A stretch of DNA of 64,000 nucleotides, from the NCBI RefSeq assembly GCF_000255555.1, contig NZ_AGRW01000053.1:1-64000 (forward strand), given 5' to 3'. The position numbers and the translations under genes are program-made. Origin of the DNA: Treponema saccharophilum DSM 2985 (GTDB lineage Bacteria > Spirochaetota > Spirochaetia > Treponematales > Treponemataceae). Every line of letters begins with the position of its first letter. Within the stretch, counting starts at the first letter, position 1. The notes below the pieces were generated by a model. The model had not been told where the DNA came from. It worked only from the letters and a program-made list of their open reading frames with translations, and did no database searches. Below are positions 35,898-43,120 of this stretch, in pieces.

Positions 35898-35921
35898 TGC
35901 CGCGCGATTGCGGCATTTTTT
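35898..35921 (+). terminator. Orphan plus-strand terminator opposite the small ORFs
   Basis: TGCCGC-GCGATT-GCGGCA followed by six T. No plus-strand gene lies upstream, so it may end an antisense RNA. Confidence 0.55.
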
Positions 35922-36090
35922 CCGGCTCCGTCAAGAAGGACAAAGCCGTTCAGTTTGGGAAAGGACTTTTCAGAAAACGGTCTGGAGGAAAATCAAGACG
36001 AGAATCGGTTTCGGAAGGAGAAGGACACTCGAAGAGAACAGCACGCGCGCATCGCGAGAAAGAGGCACCGAACGGAACGGAACGGAATCG

Positions 36091-36122
36091 CTCCGCCAGA
36101 AATCCCACGCGGAGTTTTTTCC
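36091..36122 (+). terminator. Orphan plus-strand terminator-like hairpin
   Basis: CTCCGC / GCGGAG (loop 12) followed by at least six T. No plus-strand gene before it. Confidence 0.5.
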
Positions 36123-36640
36123 TTCCGGAAAGGATTTCCGGTGGGAGACCCCCGAGCGAAGATGGGGCGAACCAGGCTCACTCACCTGCATGGGAAGCAT
36201 TTCGTGCGCTGACGAACGTTCCTCGACGATTTTCAGCCCGCCGCCCGCCGGAGAGAACACTGCCGTACGCACAGTCATCCCGTAATGCGGGAAGAGCAGG
36301 ACGAGAACGGAAAGCAGAACGGGCAAAAATCGTTTTTTCATCTGCAACACCGGTTCCGCGGCAATACATGTCCGATAACTTCGTTGCCGCTTCAGATAAC
36401 GCGATTATATATGAAGCCCGCCCAGCCCCACAACGAAACAGCCGCTTTGTAAAGAAAATTTTACATACGGAAAAAGACGTCCCCGTTTCTGAAATCACTG
36501 AACACGGCTGCCGCACGCAGAACGGCACGCCTCTCAATCCCCCGTGAAAATTCTATGATGATGCCGGTTTCGAGACGAAAAAACGTTCCTCAGATTTTTT
36601 AATTTTGCAAAATAAAGGACTAACGTAGCAGAATGACAGG

Positions 36641-36675
36641 AATCCTTCGGAAAACAGTTCCGAAGGATTTTTTTT
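36641..36675 (+). terminator. Orphan plus-strand terminator
   Basis: AATCCTTCGGAA / TTCCGAAGGATT followed by T-tract; a strong hairpin with no known gene upstream. Confidence 0.65.
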
Positions 36676-36832
36676 GCCGCACCGAACCATATTTTCCGAA
36701 ACGCAGATGCAAAGCGACAAAACGCGCACAGCAAAACCGGAAGGGCAAAAAAAAAGCCCGCAAGATTCGCAAAAATCAAGCGGGTTGTCATGGCGGCTTC
36801 GACTGCGCTCAGCCACCAGAAAGATTCATATC

Positions 36833-36935
36833 AGACCAATCCCTGAGCCAGGAACTTCGCTTGTGCGAAGTTCTGCGAGAATCCGCTTCGCGAATTCTCG
36901 TGGTCACATTGGCTTAGACCAATCCCTGAGCCATC
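36833..36935. repeat. 83-bp duplication of the gdhA 3' end with two hairpins
   Basis: AGACCAATCCCTGAGCCA occurs at 36833-36850 and again at 36916-36933, where it encodes the last codons of gdhA. Between them are GAACTTCGC-TTGT-GCGAAGTTC (36852-36873) and a second hairpin around 36877-36899. Same style as the repeat at position 1. Confidence 0.8.
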
Positions 36936-38284
36936 ATAGCGCGGGCGACTTTGAGGAAGCCGTAGATGTTCGCGCCGGAAACATAGTCCACCGTCTTCGA
37001 GGGAGCGTATTTCTTCGCAGTCTCGAACGCGTTGTCGTGGATGTTCGTCATAATCTGCTTGAGCTTCGCGTCAACTTCCTCGCGCGTCCATGAGAGGCGC
37101 TCTGAGTTCTGAGACATCTCGAGGCCGGAAACCGCGACACCGCCGGCGTTTGACGCCTTTCCAGGAGCGAAGAGAACGCCGTTCTGCTGGAGGAACGCGA
37201 TTGCGTCGGCACGGGTCGGCATGTTCGCGCCCTCCGCGACGAGCTTCACGCCGTTCGCGACGAGCTTCTGCGCGTCTTCCATGTAGATTTCGTCCTGAGT
37301 CGCGCACGGGAACGCGCAGTCGACCTTCACGCCCCACGGCTTCTCGCCCTTGAAGAACTTCGCCTTGGGGAACTTCTTGACGTAAGCGTCAATCTTTTCC
37401 TTGCGTCCGCGGAATTCCATGACGTAGGCGAGCTTCTCCGCGTCGATTCCGTCCTCGTCGAGGATGTATCCTGTTGAGTCAGACAATGTGACGACTTTTC
37501 CGCCGAGCTGCGTGATTTTCTCGCAGGCGTACTGCGCGACGTTTCCGTCACCGGAGATTGAGCAGACCTTGCCCTTGAAATCGGTTCCGGCAGCCTTGAG
37601 CATGCACTCCGCGAAGTAGATGAGTCCGTATCCGGTCGCCTCCGGGCGAATCAAAGAACCGCCGAAGTCGAGACCCTTTCCAGTCAAAACGCCCGTGAAC
37701 TGGTTCGTAATCCTCTTGTACTGGCCGAACATGTAGGCGACTTCCTTTCCGCCGACGCCCTTGTCGCCAGCGGGAACGTCCGTGTCGGCTCCGATGTGCC
37801 TGTAAAGCTCGGTGATGAAACTCTGGCAGAAGCGCATGATTTCGGCGTCAGATTTTCCGTGTCCGTCGAAATCAGAACCGCCCTTTCCGCCGCCCATCGG
37901 GAGCGTTGTGAGGGAGTTCTTGAGAACCTGCTCGAAACCGAGGAACTTGAGGACGTCGAGACCGACCTCGGGAGAGAAGCGGAGACCGCCTTTGTACGGT
38001 CCGATTGCGCTGTTGAACTGAACGCGGAATCCGCGGTTCACGTGGGGCTTTCCGGCGTCATCTGTCCAAGGAACGCGGAACATAATGATTCTTTCCGGCT
38101 CGACGAAGCGCTCAAGAACAGCGGTCGCCTCAAGCTCGGGCATCGTGTCCACGACAGGCGAAAGAGTCTCAAGAACGAGACCTGCGGCCTGGAGGAAGTG
38201 CTCCTGGTCGGCATAACGAGTCTTCAACTCATCCCACACGCGCTTGCAGTACGCGTTCTTCACATTGAATTCTTTGATAGCCAT
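36914..38284 (-). CDS. gdhA: NADP-type glutamate dehydrogenase
   Basis: 456 aa, full length for the hexameric family. Glutamate-binding motif LPMGGGKGGSDFD (catalytic Lys region) near 120, nucleotide-binding domain with SISGDGNVAQ near 240, EGANMPTRADA near 345. Fixes ammonium onto 2-oxoglutarate. AAGGGG precedes the ATG at 38284. Codon choice is biased and T-richer than most neighbours, fitting high expression. The roughly 165-nt leader can form a long terminator hairpin, so expression is probably attenuated. The 3' end is duplicated downstream. Confidence 0.95.
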   Translation of the reverse strand: MAIKEFNVKNAYCKRVWDELKTRYADQEHFLQAAGLVLETLSPVVDTMPELEATAVLERFVEPERIIMFRVPWTDDAGKPHVNRGFRVQFNSAIGPYKGGLRFSPEVGLDVLKFLGFEQVLKNSLTTLPMGGGKGGSDFDGHGKSDAEIMRFCQSFITELYRHIGADTDVPAGDKGVGGKEVAYMFGQYKRITNQFTGVLTGKGLDFGGSLIRPEATGYGLIYFAECMLKAAGTDFKGKVCSISGDGNVAQYACEKITQLGGKVVTLSDSTGYILDEDGIDAEKLAYVMEFRGRKEKIDAYVKKFPKAKFFKGEKPWGVKVDCAFPCATQDEIYMEDAQKLVANGVKLVAEGANMPTRADAIAFLQQNGVLFAPGKASNAGGVAVSGLEMSQNSERLSWTREEVDAKLKQIMTNIHDNAFETAKKYAPSKTVDYVSGANIYGFLKVARAMMAQGLV

Positions 38285-38368
38285 ACAGCGTAACCCCTTT
38301 TGCCCCTCGCCCATCGGACGCAGGAAGCAGAATTTCATATTTTTTGCCGGCAGGTATCCCATGCAGGC

Positions 38369-38485
38369 AAAAAAAAAGACAAAAATGCCTTAGGCAAAAA
38401 CTCCGTGGACATACCACTGCGAAGCGTTTGCCTCTGACACCTTTGTCATGCGAAGAGTTTTACAAGTTTTTCAAAAAATAGTCAA
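38369..38485 (-). promoter_or_regulatory. gdhA promoter and attenuator-like leader
   Basis: Minus strand TTGACT (38480-38485), 17-bp spacer, TAAAAC. The leader pairs GACAAA...AGGCAAA (38447-38427) with TTTTGCCT...TTTGTC (38399-38378), followed at once by nine T (38377-38369). A second hairpin lies at about 38340-38375. The gene starts at 38284, so the terminator lies within its own leader. Confidence 0.55.
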
Positions 38486-38534
38486 CAGAATCGGACAAAA
38501 AATCGAAAAACATGCAGAAAAACGGCACAAAAAA

Positions 38535-38580
38535 ACGGAAAGCATCCAACCTTTTTATTTTCAGTTTTCCGCTTTCCGCT
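38535..38580 (-). terminator. Terminator, duplicated copy 1
   Basis: Minus strand CGGAAAGC / GCTTTCCG with AT-rich loop, followed by T-tract. The same hairpin recurs at about 38935-38982 and 39768-39817. Confidence 0.7.
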
Positions 38581-38585
38581 TTTTA

Positions 38586-38810
38586 CTATTCAACTTTTAC
38601 AAAGAGCTTTGGAGAATAGACGTACGAGTCCCCGCTCTCATCGATTACTCCTAAATAGCCTTTTTGTGGTGGCTCGATAATTTCTCCGATACATTGATAG
38701 ATTCCGCCGGGGGTAAGACTTAATGTCATTTCACCTATGTATCGCACTTTGTAGTTTACCTTTTTAGTTATCATTGGATCTGGTTTTGTTGGTCTTGTTC
38801 TTACATTCAT
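38586..38810 (-). CDS. Small SH3-like protein, copy 1 of a tandem pair
   Basis: 74 aa. Contains VNYKVRYIGEMTLSLTPGGI, then YLGVIDESGDSYVYSPKLF, resembling the widespread 70-aa 'KYIG...GKIYEV...DESGEDYLYPP' proteins of unknown function in Firmicutes and other bacteria. Differs from the copy at 38991 only in a short internal stretch. GGGAGG precedes the ATG. Low GC compared with its surroundings, suggesting transfer. Function unknown. Confidence 0.7.
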   Translation of the reverse strand: MNVRTRPTKPDPMITKKVNYKVRYIGEMTLSLTPGGIYQCIGEIIEPPQKGYLGVIDESGDSYVYSPKLFVKVE

Positions 38811-38813
38811 GTT

Positions 38814-38930
38814 TAGTCTTCCTCCCATTTTTCTTTTATTTCAAATTTTCCGAAGTTTTTCACATAGTACCAATGCAATTCGACAAAACGTGTTTCCGTC
38901 TGATATTTTTACGCGTAAATTATCTCCGCC
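38814..38930 (-). pseudogene. Internally deleted remnant of the 176-aa cassette gene
   Basis: On the minus strand the start of the gene (GGCGGAG ribosome site, start codon changed to ACG, then the first few codons) is joined directly to its last 28 codons or so, as seen by comparison with 39218-39748. About 430 bp is missing and the join is out of frame. Confidence 0.75.
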
Positions 38931-38934
38931 GTCA

Positions 38935-38982
38935 AAAAAACGGAAAGCATCCAACCTTTTTATTTTCAGTTTTCCGCTTTCC
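38935..38982 (-). terminator. Terminator, duplicated copy 2
   Basis: Same hairpin as at 38535; closes the intact cassette unit. Confidence 0.7.
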
Positions 38983-38990
38983 GCTTTTTA

Positions 38991-39215
38991 CTATTCAACT
39001 TTTACAAAGAGCTTTGGAGAATAGACGTACGAGTCCCCGCTCTCATCGATTACTCCTAAATAGCCTTTTAGTGCCGGCTCCGTAATCTCGGCGACACATT
39101 GATAGATTCCGCCGGGGGTAAGACTTAATGTCATTTCACCTATGTATCGCACTTTGTAGTTTACCTTTTTAGTTATCATTGGATCTGGTTTTGTTGGTCT
39201 TGTTCTTACATTCAT
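38991..39215 (-). CDS. Small SH3-like protein, copy 2 of a tandem pair
   Basis: 74 aa, nearly identical to the 38586 copy (differences confined to about residues 40-50, CVAEITEPAL versus CIGEIIEPPQ). Starts 2 nt after the stop of the upstream 176-aa reading frame, with its ribosome site inside that gene, so the two were co-translated. Confidence 0.7.
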   Translation of the reverse strand: MNVRTRPTKPDPMITKKVNYKVRYIGEMTLSLTPGGIYQCVAEITEPALKGYLGVIDESGDSYVYSPKLFVKVE

Positions 39216-39217
39216 GT

Positions 39218-39748
39218 TTAGTTTTCCTCCCATTTTTCTTTTATTTCAAATCTTCCGAAGTTTTTCACATCGTACCAATGCAATTCGACAAAACGCGTTT
39301 CCGTTCCGTCTGTTATAAATCCGAGCCCTTTTGATTTCGTCCAGTCATCGACTTTTGTTTTTTTGCCGTACATTTTCTCAAATTTTTCTCGCAGAAAATT
39401 TACAACTCTGATGGAGCTCCCTTTTGCAAAATGCTGTATATCTGTGACTTCACCGTCCTTTTGCAAAAACCAGCCTTCATCATAACTTCCATCAACAAGA
39501 ACCGGAGTGTCCGCCTTTGCGATGAAGTACGTGCCCTTACTGTACTCAAAATTTTCGTTTTCACTGCCTTCAAGTTTTATCCAGCCGCCTGAACCTTGGC
39601 GAATTTTAATATATTCACCGTCTTTTCTGTGGCTTACATATCCGATTGGGTATGCATCAAGAACTTCCTAAAGTCCTTTTTCGCCATTTTTCATGTAGAC
39701 GAACATTTCGTTCAGTGTAAAATTATTCAAACTGATATTTTTACGCAT
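39218..39748 (-). pseudogene. 176-aa cassette gene interrupted by an amber codon
   Basis: Reads MRKNISLNNFTLNEMFVYMK then NGEKGL, TAG (39668-39670), and continues in frame for 149 residues (EVLDAYPIGYVSHRKDGEYI ... EIKEKWEEN). GGAG lies 7 nt before the ATG. AT-rich and unlike neighbouring genes. A restart after the TAG could still make a shorter protein (e.g. from the ATG at 39466). No family recognised; beta-rich with an SH3-like flavour in the first half. Confidence 0.7.
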
Positions 39749-39767
39749 AAATTATCTCCGCCGTCAA

Positions 39768-39817
39768 AAAAAACGGAAAGCATCCAACTTTTTTATTTTC
39801 AGTTTTCCGCTTTCCGT
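39768..39817 (-). terminator. nrdD terminator, duplicated copy 3
   Basis: CGGAAAGC / GCTTTCCG with T-tract on the minus strand, directly after nrdD. It is the upstream boundary of the duplicated cassette. Confidence 0.7.
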
Positions 39818-39827
39818 TTTCCTTTTC

Positions 39828-42029
39828 CTACAGGTGCAGGACTCTTTCCTTGATTTCCTGCGTCCTTCCCTGGTTCCAGTACTGCGTTCCGATATAGCCG
39901 CACGTCCTCCGAGCGACGTTCATCGTGGACTGGTCGGTGTTGCCGCAGTTCGGGCATTTCCACACGAGCTTGTTCTGGCCGTCGGTCACAATCCTGATTT
40001 CTCCGGTGTAGCCGCATTTCTGGCAGCAGTCGCTCTTCGTGTTTAGCTCGGCGTACATGATGTTCTCGTAGATGTGCTTGAGAAGCGCCATGACTGCCGG
40101 GATGTTGTTCTCCATGTTCGGCACCTCGACGTAGCTGACCGCGCCGCCGGGGGAAAGTTCCTGGAACTGGCTTTCGAACGTGAGCTTCGTGAACGCGTCC
40201 ATCGGCTCAGTCACGTGAACGTGGTAGCTGTTCGTGATGTAGTTCTTGTCGGTGACGCCCTCAATTTCGCCGAACCGCTTCTTGAGGCATTTTGCGAATT
40301 TGTACGTCGTGGACTCGAGCGGGGTTCCGTAAAGAGAGAAATCGATGTTGCTCTCCGCCTTCCATTCCGCGCATTTTTCGTTCATCCGCCTCATCACGTC
40401 AAGCGCGAACGGCGTGGCGCTCGGGTCGGTGTGACTCTTTCCCGTCATGTAGCGGACGCACTCGCAAAGTCCCGCGTACCCGAGGGAAATCGTCGAATAC
40501 CCGTTGAACAGAAGCTTGTCGATTGTCTCGCCCTTCTTGAGGCGGGCAAGCGCGCCGTTCTGCCAGAGGATGGGAGCGACATCGCTCGGCGTTCCGAGAA
40601 GCCGTTTGTGGCGAATCATGAGCGCCTTGTGGCAAAGCTCGAGCCGCTCGTCGAATATCTTCCAGAAAGCGTCCATATCGCGCCCCGAAGAGCATGCGAC
40701 ATCGACGAGGTTTATCGTGACGACACCCTGATTGAAGCGGCCGTAGTATTTCTTCTTCCCTTCCTCGTAGTTTCCGGCGTTCGCGATGTTGCCGAGCCCC
40801 GCGCCCGTAAACCTGTCCGGCGTGAGGAACGAGCGGCAGCCCATGCACGTGTAGACGTCGCCCTTGAGCTCCTTCATCTTCTTCTCGCTGATGTAGTCGG
40901 GAACGAGCCGCCGCGCGGTGCATTTCGCCGCAAGCTCCGTGAGATAATAGTATTTTCCGTCAGGCTCGATGTTGTCGTCCTCAAGAACGTAGATGAGTTT
41001 GGGGAACGCCGGAGCGACCCAGAATCCCGCCTCGTTCTTCACGCCCTGGAAGCGCTGCTTCAGGACTTCCTCAACCACCATCGCGAGGTCGGCCTTCTCC
41101 TGCTCGTTCCGCGCCTCGTTGAGATACATGAACACGGTCACGAACGGCGCCTGCCCGTTCGTCGTCATGAGCGTCACGACCTGATACTGAATCGTCTGTA
41201 CGCCCCGCTTTATCTCGTCGCGGAGGCGCATTTCCACAATCGCCTTCTTCTGCTCGTCAGTGTAATCGACGCCCGTCTGCGACTCGACTTCCTCGATTTC
41301 CTTGAAGAATTTCTGGCGGCTCACCTCCACGAACGGAGCGAGATGCGTGAGGGAGACGCTCTGCCCGCCGTACTGGCTCGACGCGACCTGCGCTATTATC
41401 TGTGTGGCGATGTTGCACGCCGTCGAGAAACTATGCGGCTTGTCGATTTTCGTCCCGGAAATGACCGTTCCGTTCTGCAGCATGTCCTCAAGGTTCACGA
41501 GGTCGCAGTTGTGCATGTGCTGCGCGAAGTAGTCCGCGTCGTGAAAGTGGATGATTCCGTCGTTGTGAGCCTTCACAATCTCGTCGTCGAGGAGGAAGCG
41601 CTTCGTGATGTCCTTCGACACCTCGCCCGCCATGTAATCGCGCTGGACGGAAACGACGGTGGGGTTCTTGTTCGAATTCTCCTGCTTGACTTCCTCGTTC
41701 TGGCACTCAAGGAGCGACATTATCTGCTTGTCGGTCGAATTCGATTTCCGCATGAGCGCATGCTGGTAGCGGTACGTTATGTATTTCTTCGCGATGGTGA
41801 ACGCGCTCGCCTTCATGATTTCGTCCTCGACCAAATCCTGAATCGCCTCCACGTTCATCTCCGTGTTGACGGTCGCGCAATGCTCCTCGATACGCTTCGC
41901 GATTTGTTCTATCGTCGATTTGCTCAGCTGCTCAGCGAGAGGAACCTCTTTGTTAGCCTTGGATATTGCCGTTATGATTTTTTTTGAGTCGAAGAGAACC
42001 TCTTCACCGTTTCTTTTGATGATTTTCAT
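39828..42029 (-). CDS. nrdD: Anaerobic (class III) ribonucleoside-triphosphate reductase
   Basis: 733 aa. N-terminal ATP-cone (KIIKRNGEEVLFDSKKI onward, about 1-90), the glycyl-radical barrel, a C-terminal zinc site (CCQKCG ... CPNCG) and the radical glycine in RTCGYIG. Reduces NTPs to dNTPs without oxygen. The ATG at 42029 follows a GAAAGG site; open frame upstream of it is the regulatory region. Its activase nrdG is divergent at 42401. NrdR boxes and DnaA boxes lie in the shared upstream region. Confidence 0.95.
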   Translation of the reverse strand: MKIIKRNGEEVLFDSKKIITAISKANKEVPLAEQLSKSTIEQIAKRIEEHCATVNTEMNVEAIQDLVEDEIMKASAFTIAKKYITYRYQHALMRKSNSTDKQIMSLLECQNEEVKQENSNKNPTVVSVQRDYMAGEVSKDITKRFLLDDEIVKAHNDGIIHFHDADYFAQHMHNCDLVNLEDMLQNGTVISGTKIDKPHSFSTACNIATQIIAQVASSQYGGQSVSLTHLAPFVEVSRQKFFKEIEEVESQTGVDYTDEQKKAIVEMRLRDEIKRGVQTIQYQVVTLMTTNGQAPFVTVFMYLNEARNEQEKADLAMVVEEVLKQRFQGVKNEAGFWVAPAFPKLIYVLEDDNIEPDGKYYYLTELAAKCTARRLVPDYISEKKMKELKGDVYTCMGCRSFLTPDRFTGAGLGNIANAGNYEEGKKKYYGRFNQGVVTINLVDVACSSGRDMDAFWKIFDERLELCHKALMIRHKRLLGTPSDVAPILWQNGALARLKKGETIDKLLFNGYSTISLGYAGLCECVRYMTGKSHTDPSATPFALDVMRRMNEKCAEWKAESNIDFSLYGTPLESTTYKFAKCLKKRFGEIEGVTDKNYITNSYHVHVTEPMDAFTKLTFESQFQELSPGGAVSYVEVPNMENNIPAVMALLKHIYENIMYAELNTKSDCCQKCGYTGEIRIVTDGQNKLVWKCPNCGNTDQSTMNVARRTCGYIGTQYWNQGRTQEIKERVLHL

Positions 42030-42130
42030 ACGCCTTTCAATCCCCGTTTTTTCTGCAAAAAAATGTCCGGAACCACTTGACACAGCCGCGTCGTGTTTTT
42101 GTGTATTTTCGGCCATTTTTAGTAAAAAGT

Positions 42131-42176
42131 ACGCTATATCTAGCGTTTTTTTCATTATTGGATAAATATAGTTTGG
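42131..42176. promoter_or_regulatory. Pair of NrdR-type boxes upstream of nrdD
   Basis: ACGCTATATCTAGCGT (42131-42146) matches the NrdR palindrome core CwATATaTwG closely. GATAAATATAGTTTGG (42161-42176) is a weaker second site. Their centres are 30 bp apart, about three helix turns, as usual for NrdR box pairs. Confidence 0.7.
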
Positions 42177-42203
42177 AAGTCGGGCGGTGTCAATTATCGA
42201 ATC

Positions 42204-42235
42204 TGTGGATAACCTGTGGAAAACCCTGTGGAAAA
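42204..42235 (+). promoter_or_regulatory. Three tandem DnaA boxes
   Basis: TGTGGATAA (42204-42212, the exact consensus read in reverse), TGTGGAAAA (42215-42223) and TGTGGAAAA (42227-42235), all in one orientation and 11-12 bp apart, between nrdD and nrdG. No dnaA gene is near, so regulation of nrd genes by DnaA is a likelier role than an origin. Confidence 0.7.
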
Positions 42236-42388
42236 CTGGTGTACAGGCAATGCTGGCGCGCCTTCGCGGTTCCGAAAACTTTTTTTTGTATTTTACTGAC
42301 ATGATTTCCGCCGTTTCCAAATCAGAAAAATCATCATCCGCCTTTTCCCCGGAAGCAGGACCCCCATGCGGAAAAAAGTCAAACGCAC

Positions 42389-42400
42389 TATAATCGGCTC
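42389..42400 (+). promoter_or_regulatory. -10 box of leaderless nrdG
   Basis: TATAAT at 42389-42394 followed by six bases and the ATG at 42401. Confidence 0.7.
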
Positions 42401-42931
42401 ATGAACTATGCGGAAATAAAGAATCTTGATGTCGCGGACGGGCTCGGAATCCGCGTCTCGCTTTTCGTCTCCGGCTGCAGGAACCATTGCAAAGGCTGCT
42501 TCAACTACATGACGTGGGATTTTTCATACGGACAGCCGTTCACCGCGGAGACGGAAGAAAAAATCCTCTCGCTCCTCGCACCCCCGCACATAACGGGGCT
42601 TTCCGTTTTGGGCGGAGAGCCGTTCGAGGAGGAAAACCAGCAGGCGCTCGCCCCGTTCCTTGAGAAAGCAAAACAAACGTTCCCCCGCAAGGACATTTGG
42701 GCGTGGAGCGGCTATCTCCTCGACAAAGATTTGCAGGCGGCGGACGGAAAAAAACGGACGGAGCATACTCAGAGAATCCTCGACTGCCTCGACTACGTCG
42801 TCGACGGCAAATTCATCGAGGAAAAGAAAAACCTCGCCCTCGAATTCCGCGGCTCCGAGAACCAGCGCATCTGGAAAAAAACAGCCGGCATCTGGCATCT
42901 CGCCAGCGGCCCCGGAAAACAATTCAAATAA
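42401..42931 (+). CDS. nrdG: Anaerobic ribonucleotide reductase activating protein
   Basis: 176 aa radical-SAM activase. The cluster motif is CRNHCKGCF (residues 27-35), followed by GGEPF. It generates the glycyl radical in NrdD. The gene is divergent from nrdD rather than downstream of it, which is less common. No Shine-Dalgarno; TATAAT is 6 nt before the ATG. Confidence 0.92.
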   Translation: MNYAEIKNLDVADGLGIRVSLFVSGCRNHCKGCFNYMTWDFSYGQPFTAETEEKILSLLAPPHITGLSVLGGEPFEEENQQALAPFLEKAKQTFPRKDIWAWSGYLLDKDLQAADGKKRTEHTQRILDCLDYVVDGKFIEEKKNLALEFRGSENQRIWKKTAGIWHLASGPGKQFK

Positions 42932-42949
42932 CTCCACCCCAGCTAATTT

Positions 42950-43118
42950 CCACGCAAAAACAAAAACGGGACGCAAAACGTCCCGTCATAAAAAAAATCA
43001 GCAATTAACGCGCATGAACAAAACAAGACGCCCTCATCCGCCACGGTAGGCACGAACGTGCCGGTGAACGTCCCGTCCCATAAACCAACGGCTAACGCGC
43101 AAAAACAAAACGGGACGC
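42950..43118. repeat. Hairpin repeats of about 87-90 bp at the antiporter 3' end
   Basis: AACGTCCCGTC recurs at 42977 and 43067, and AACGCGC with a following AACAAAAC-like stretch at 43007 and 43094. ACGGGACG-CAAAA-CGTCCCGT (about 42967-42987) is a terminator-like hairpin for the minus strand, and GGCAC-GAAC-GTGCC lies at 43049-43062. The second unit runs up to the antiporter stop codon at 43121. Confidence 0.65.
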
Positions 43119-43120
43119 CT

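Larger units (their letters stand above)
35922..36832. other. Long intergenic stretch without a convincing gene
   Basis: Holds two plus-strand terminator hairpins (36091-36122, 36641-36675) and a possible plus-strand promoter TTGCCG-16-TATATA (36384-36411). On the minus strand an open frame from 36341 begins like a signal peptide (MKKRFLPVLLSVLVLLF) but the remainder to 35970 does not look like protein and no ribosome site is clear; it may be a decayed secreted protein. A 261-nt non-coding RNA between 36415 and 36675 is possible. Confidence 0.4.

Noticed and set aside
35970-36341. Secreted 123-aa protein on the minus strand
   Set aside because: The start resembles a signal peptide, but there is no Shine-Dalgarno, the rest is not protein-like and a plus-strand terminator lies inside. 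Recorded only as a possible remnant.
39668-39670. Pyrrolysine-type readthrough of the in-frame TAG
   Set aside because: The neighbouring copy of the same gene is also broken by a deletion, so decay is the simpler explanation.
40074-41987. Long plus-strand frame inside nrdD
   Set aside because: It is antisense to an unambiguous nrdD; high GC in third positions leaves such frames open. The same holds for similar antisense frames opposite murA, the antiporter, gltB-like genes and the 594-aa gene.
42204-42300. Chromosomal replication origin
   Set aside because: DnaA boxes and an AT-rich patch are present, but there is no dnaA, dnaN or gyr gene nearby and only three boxes; regulation of nrd genes is simpler.
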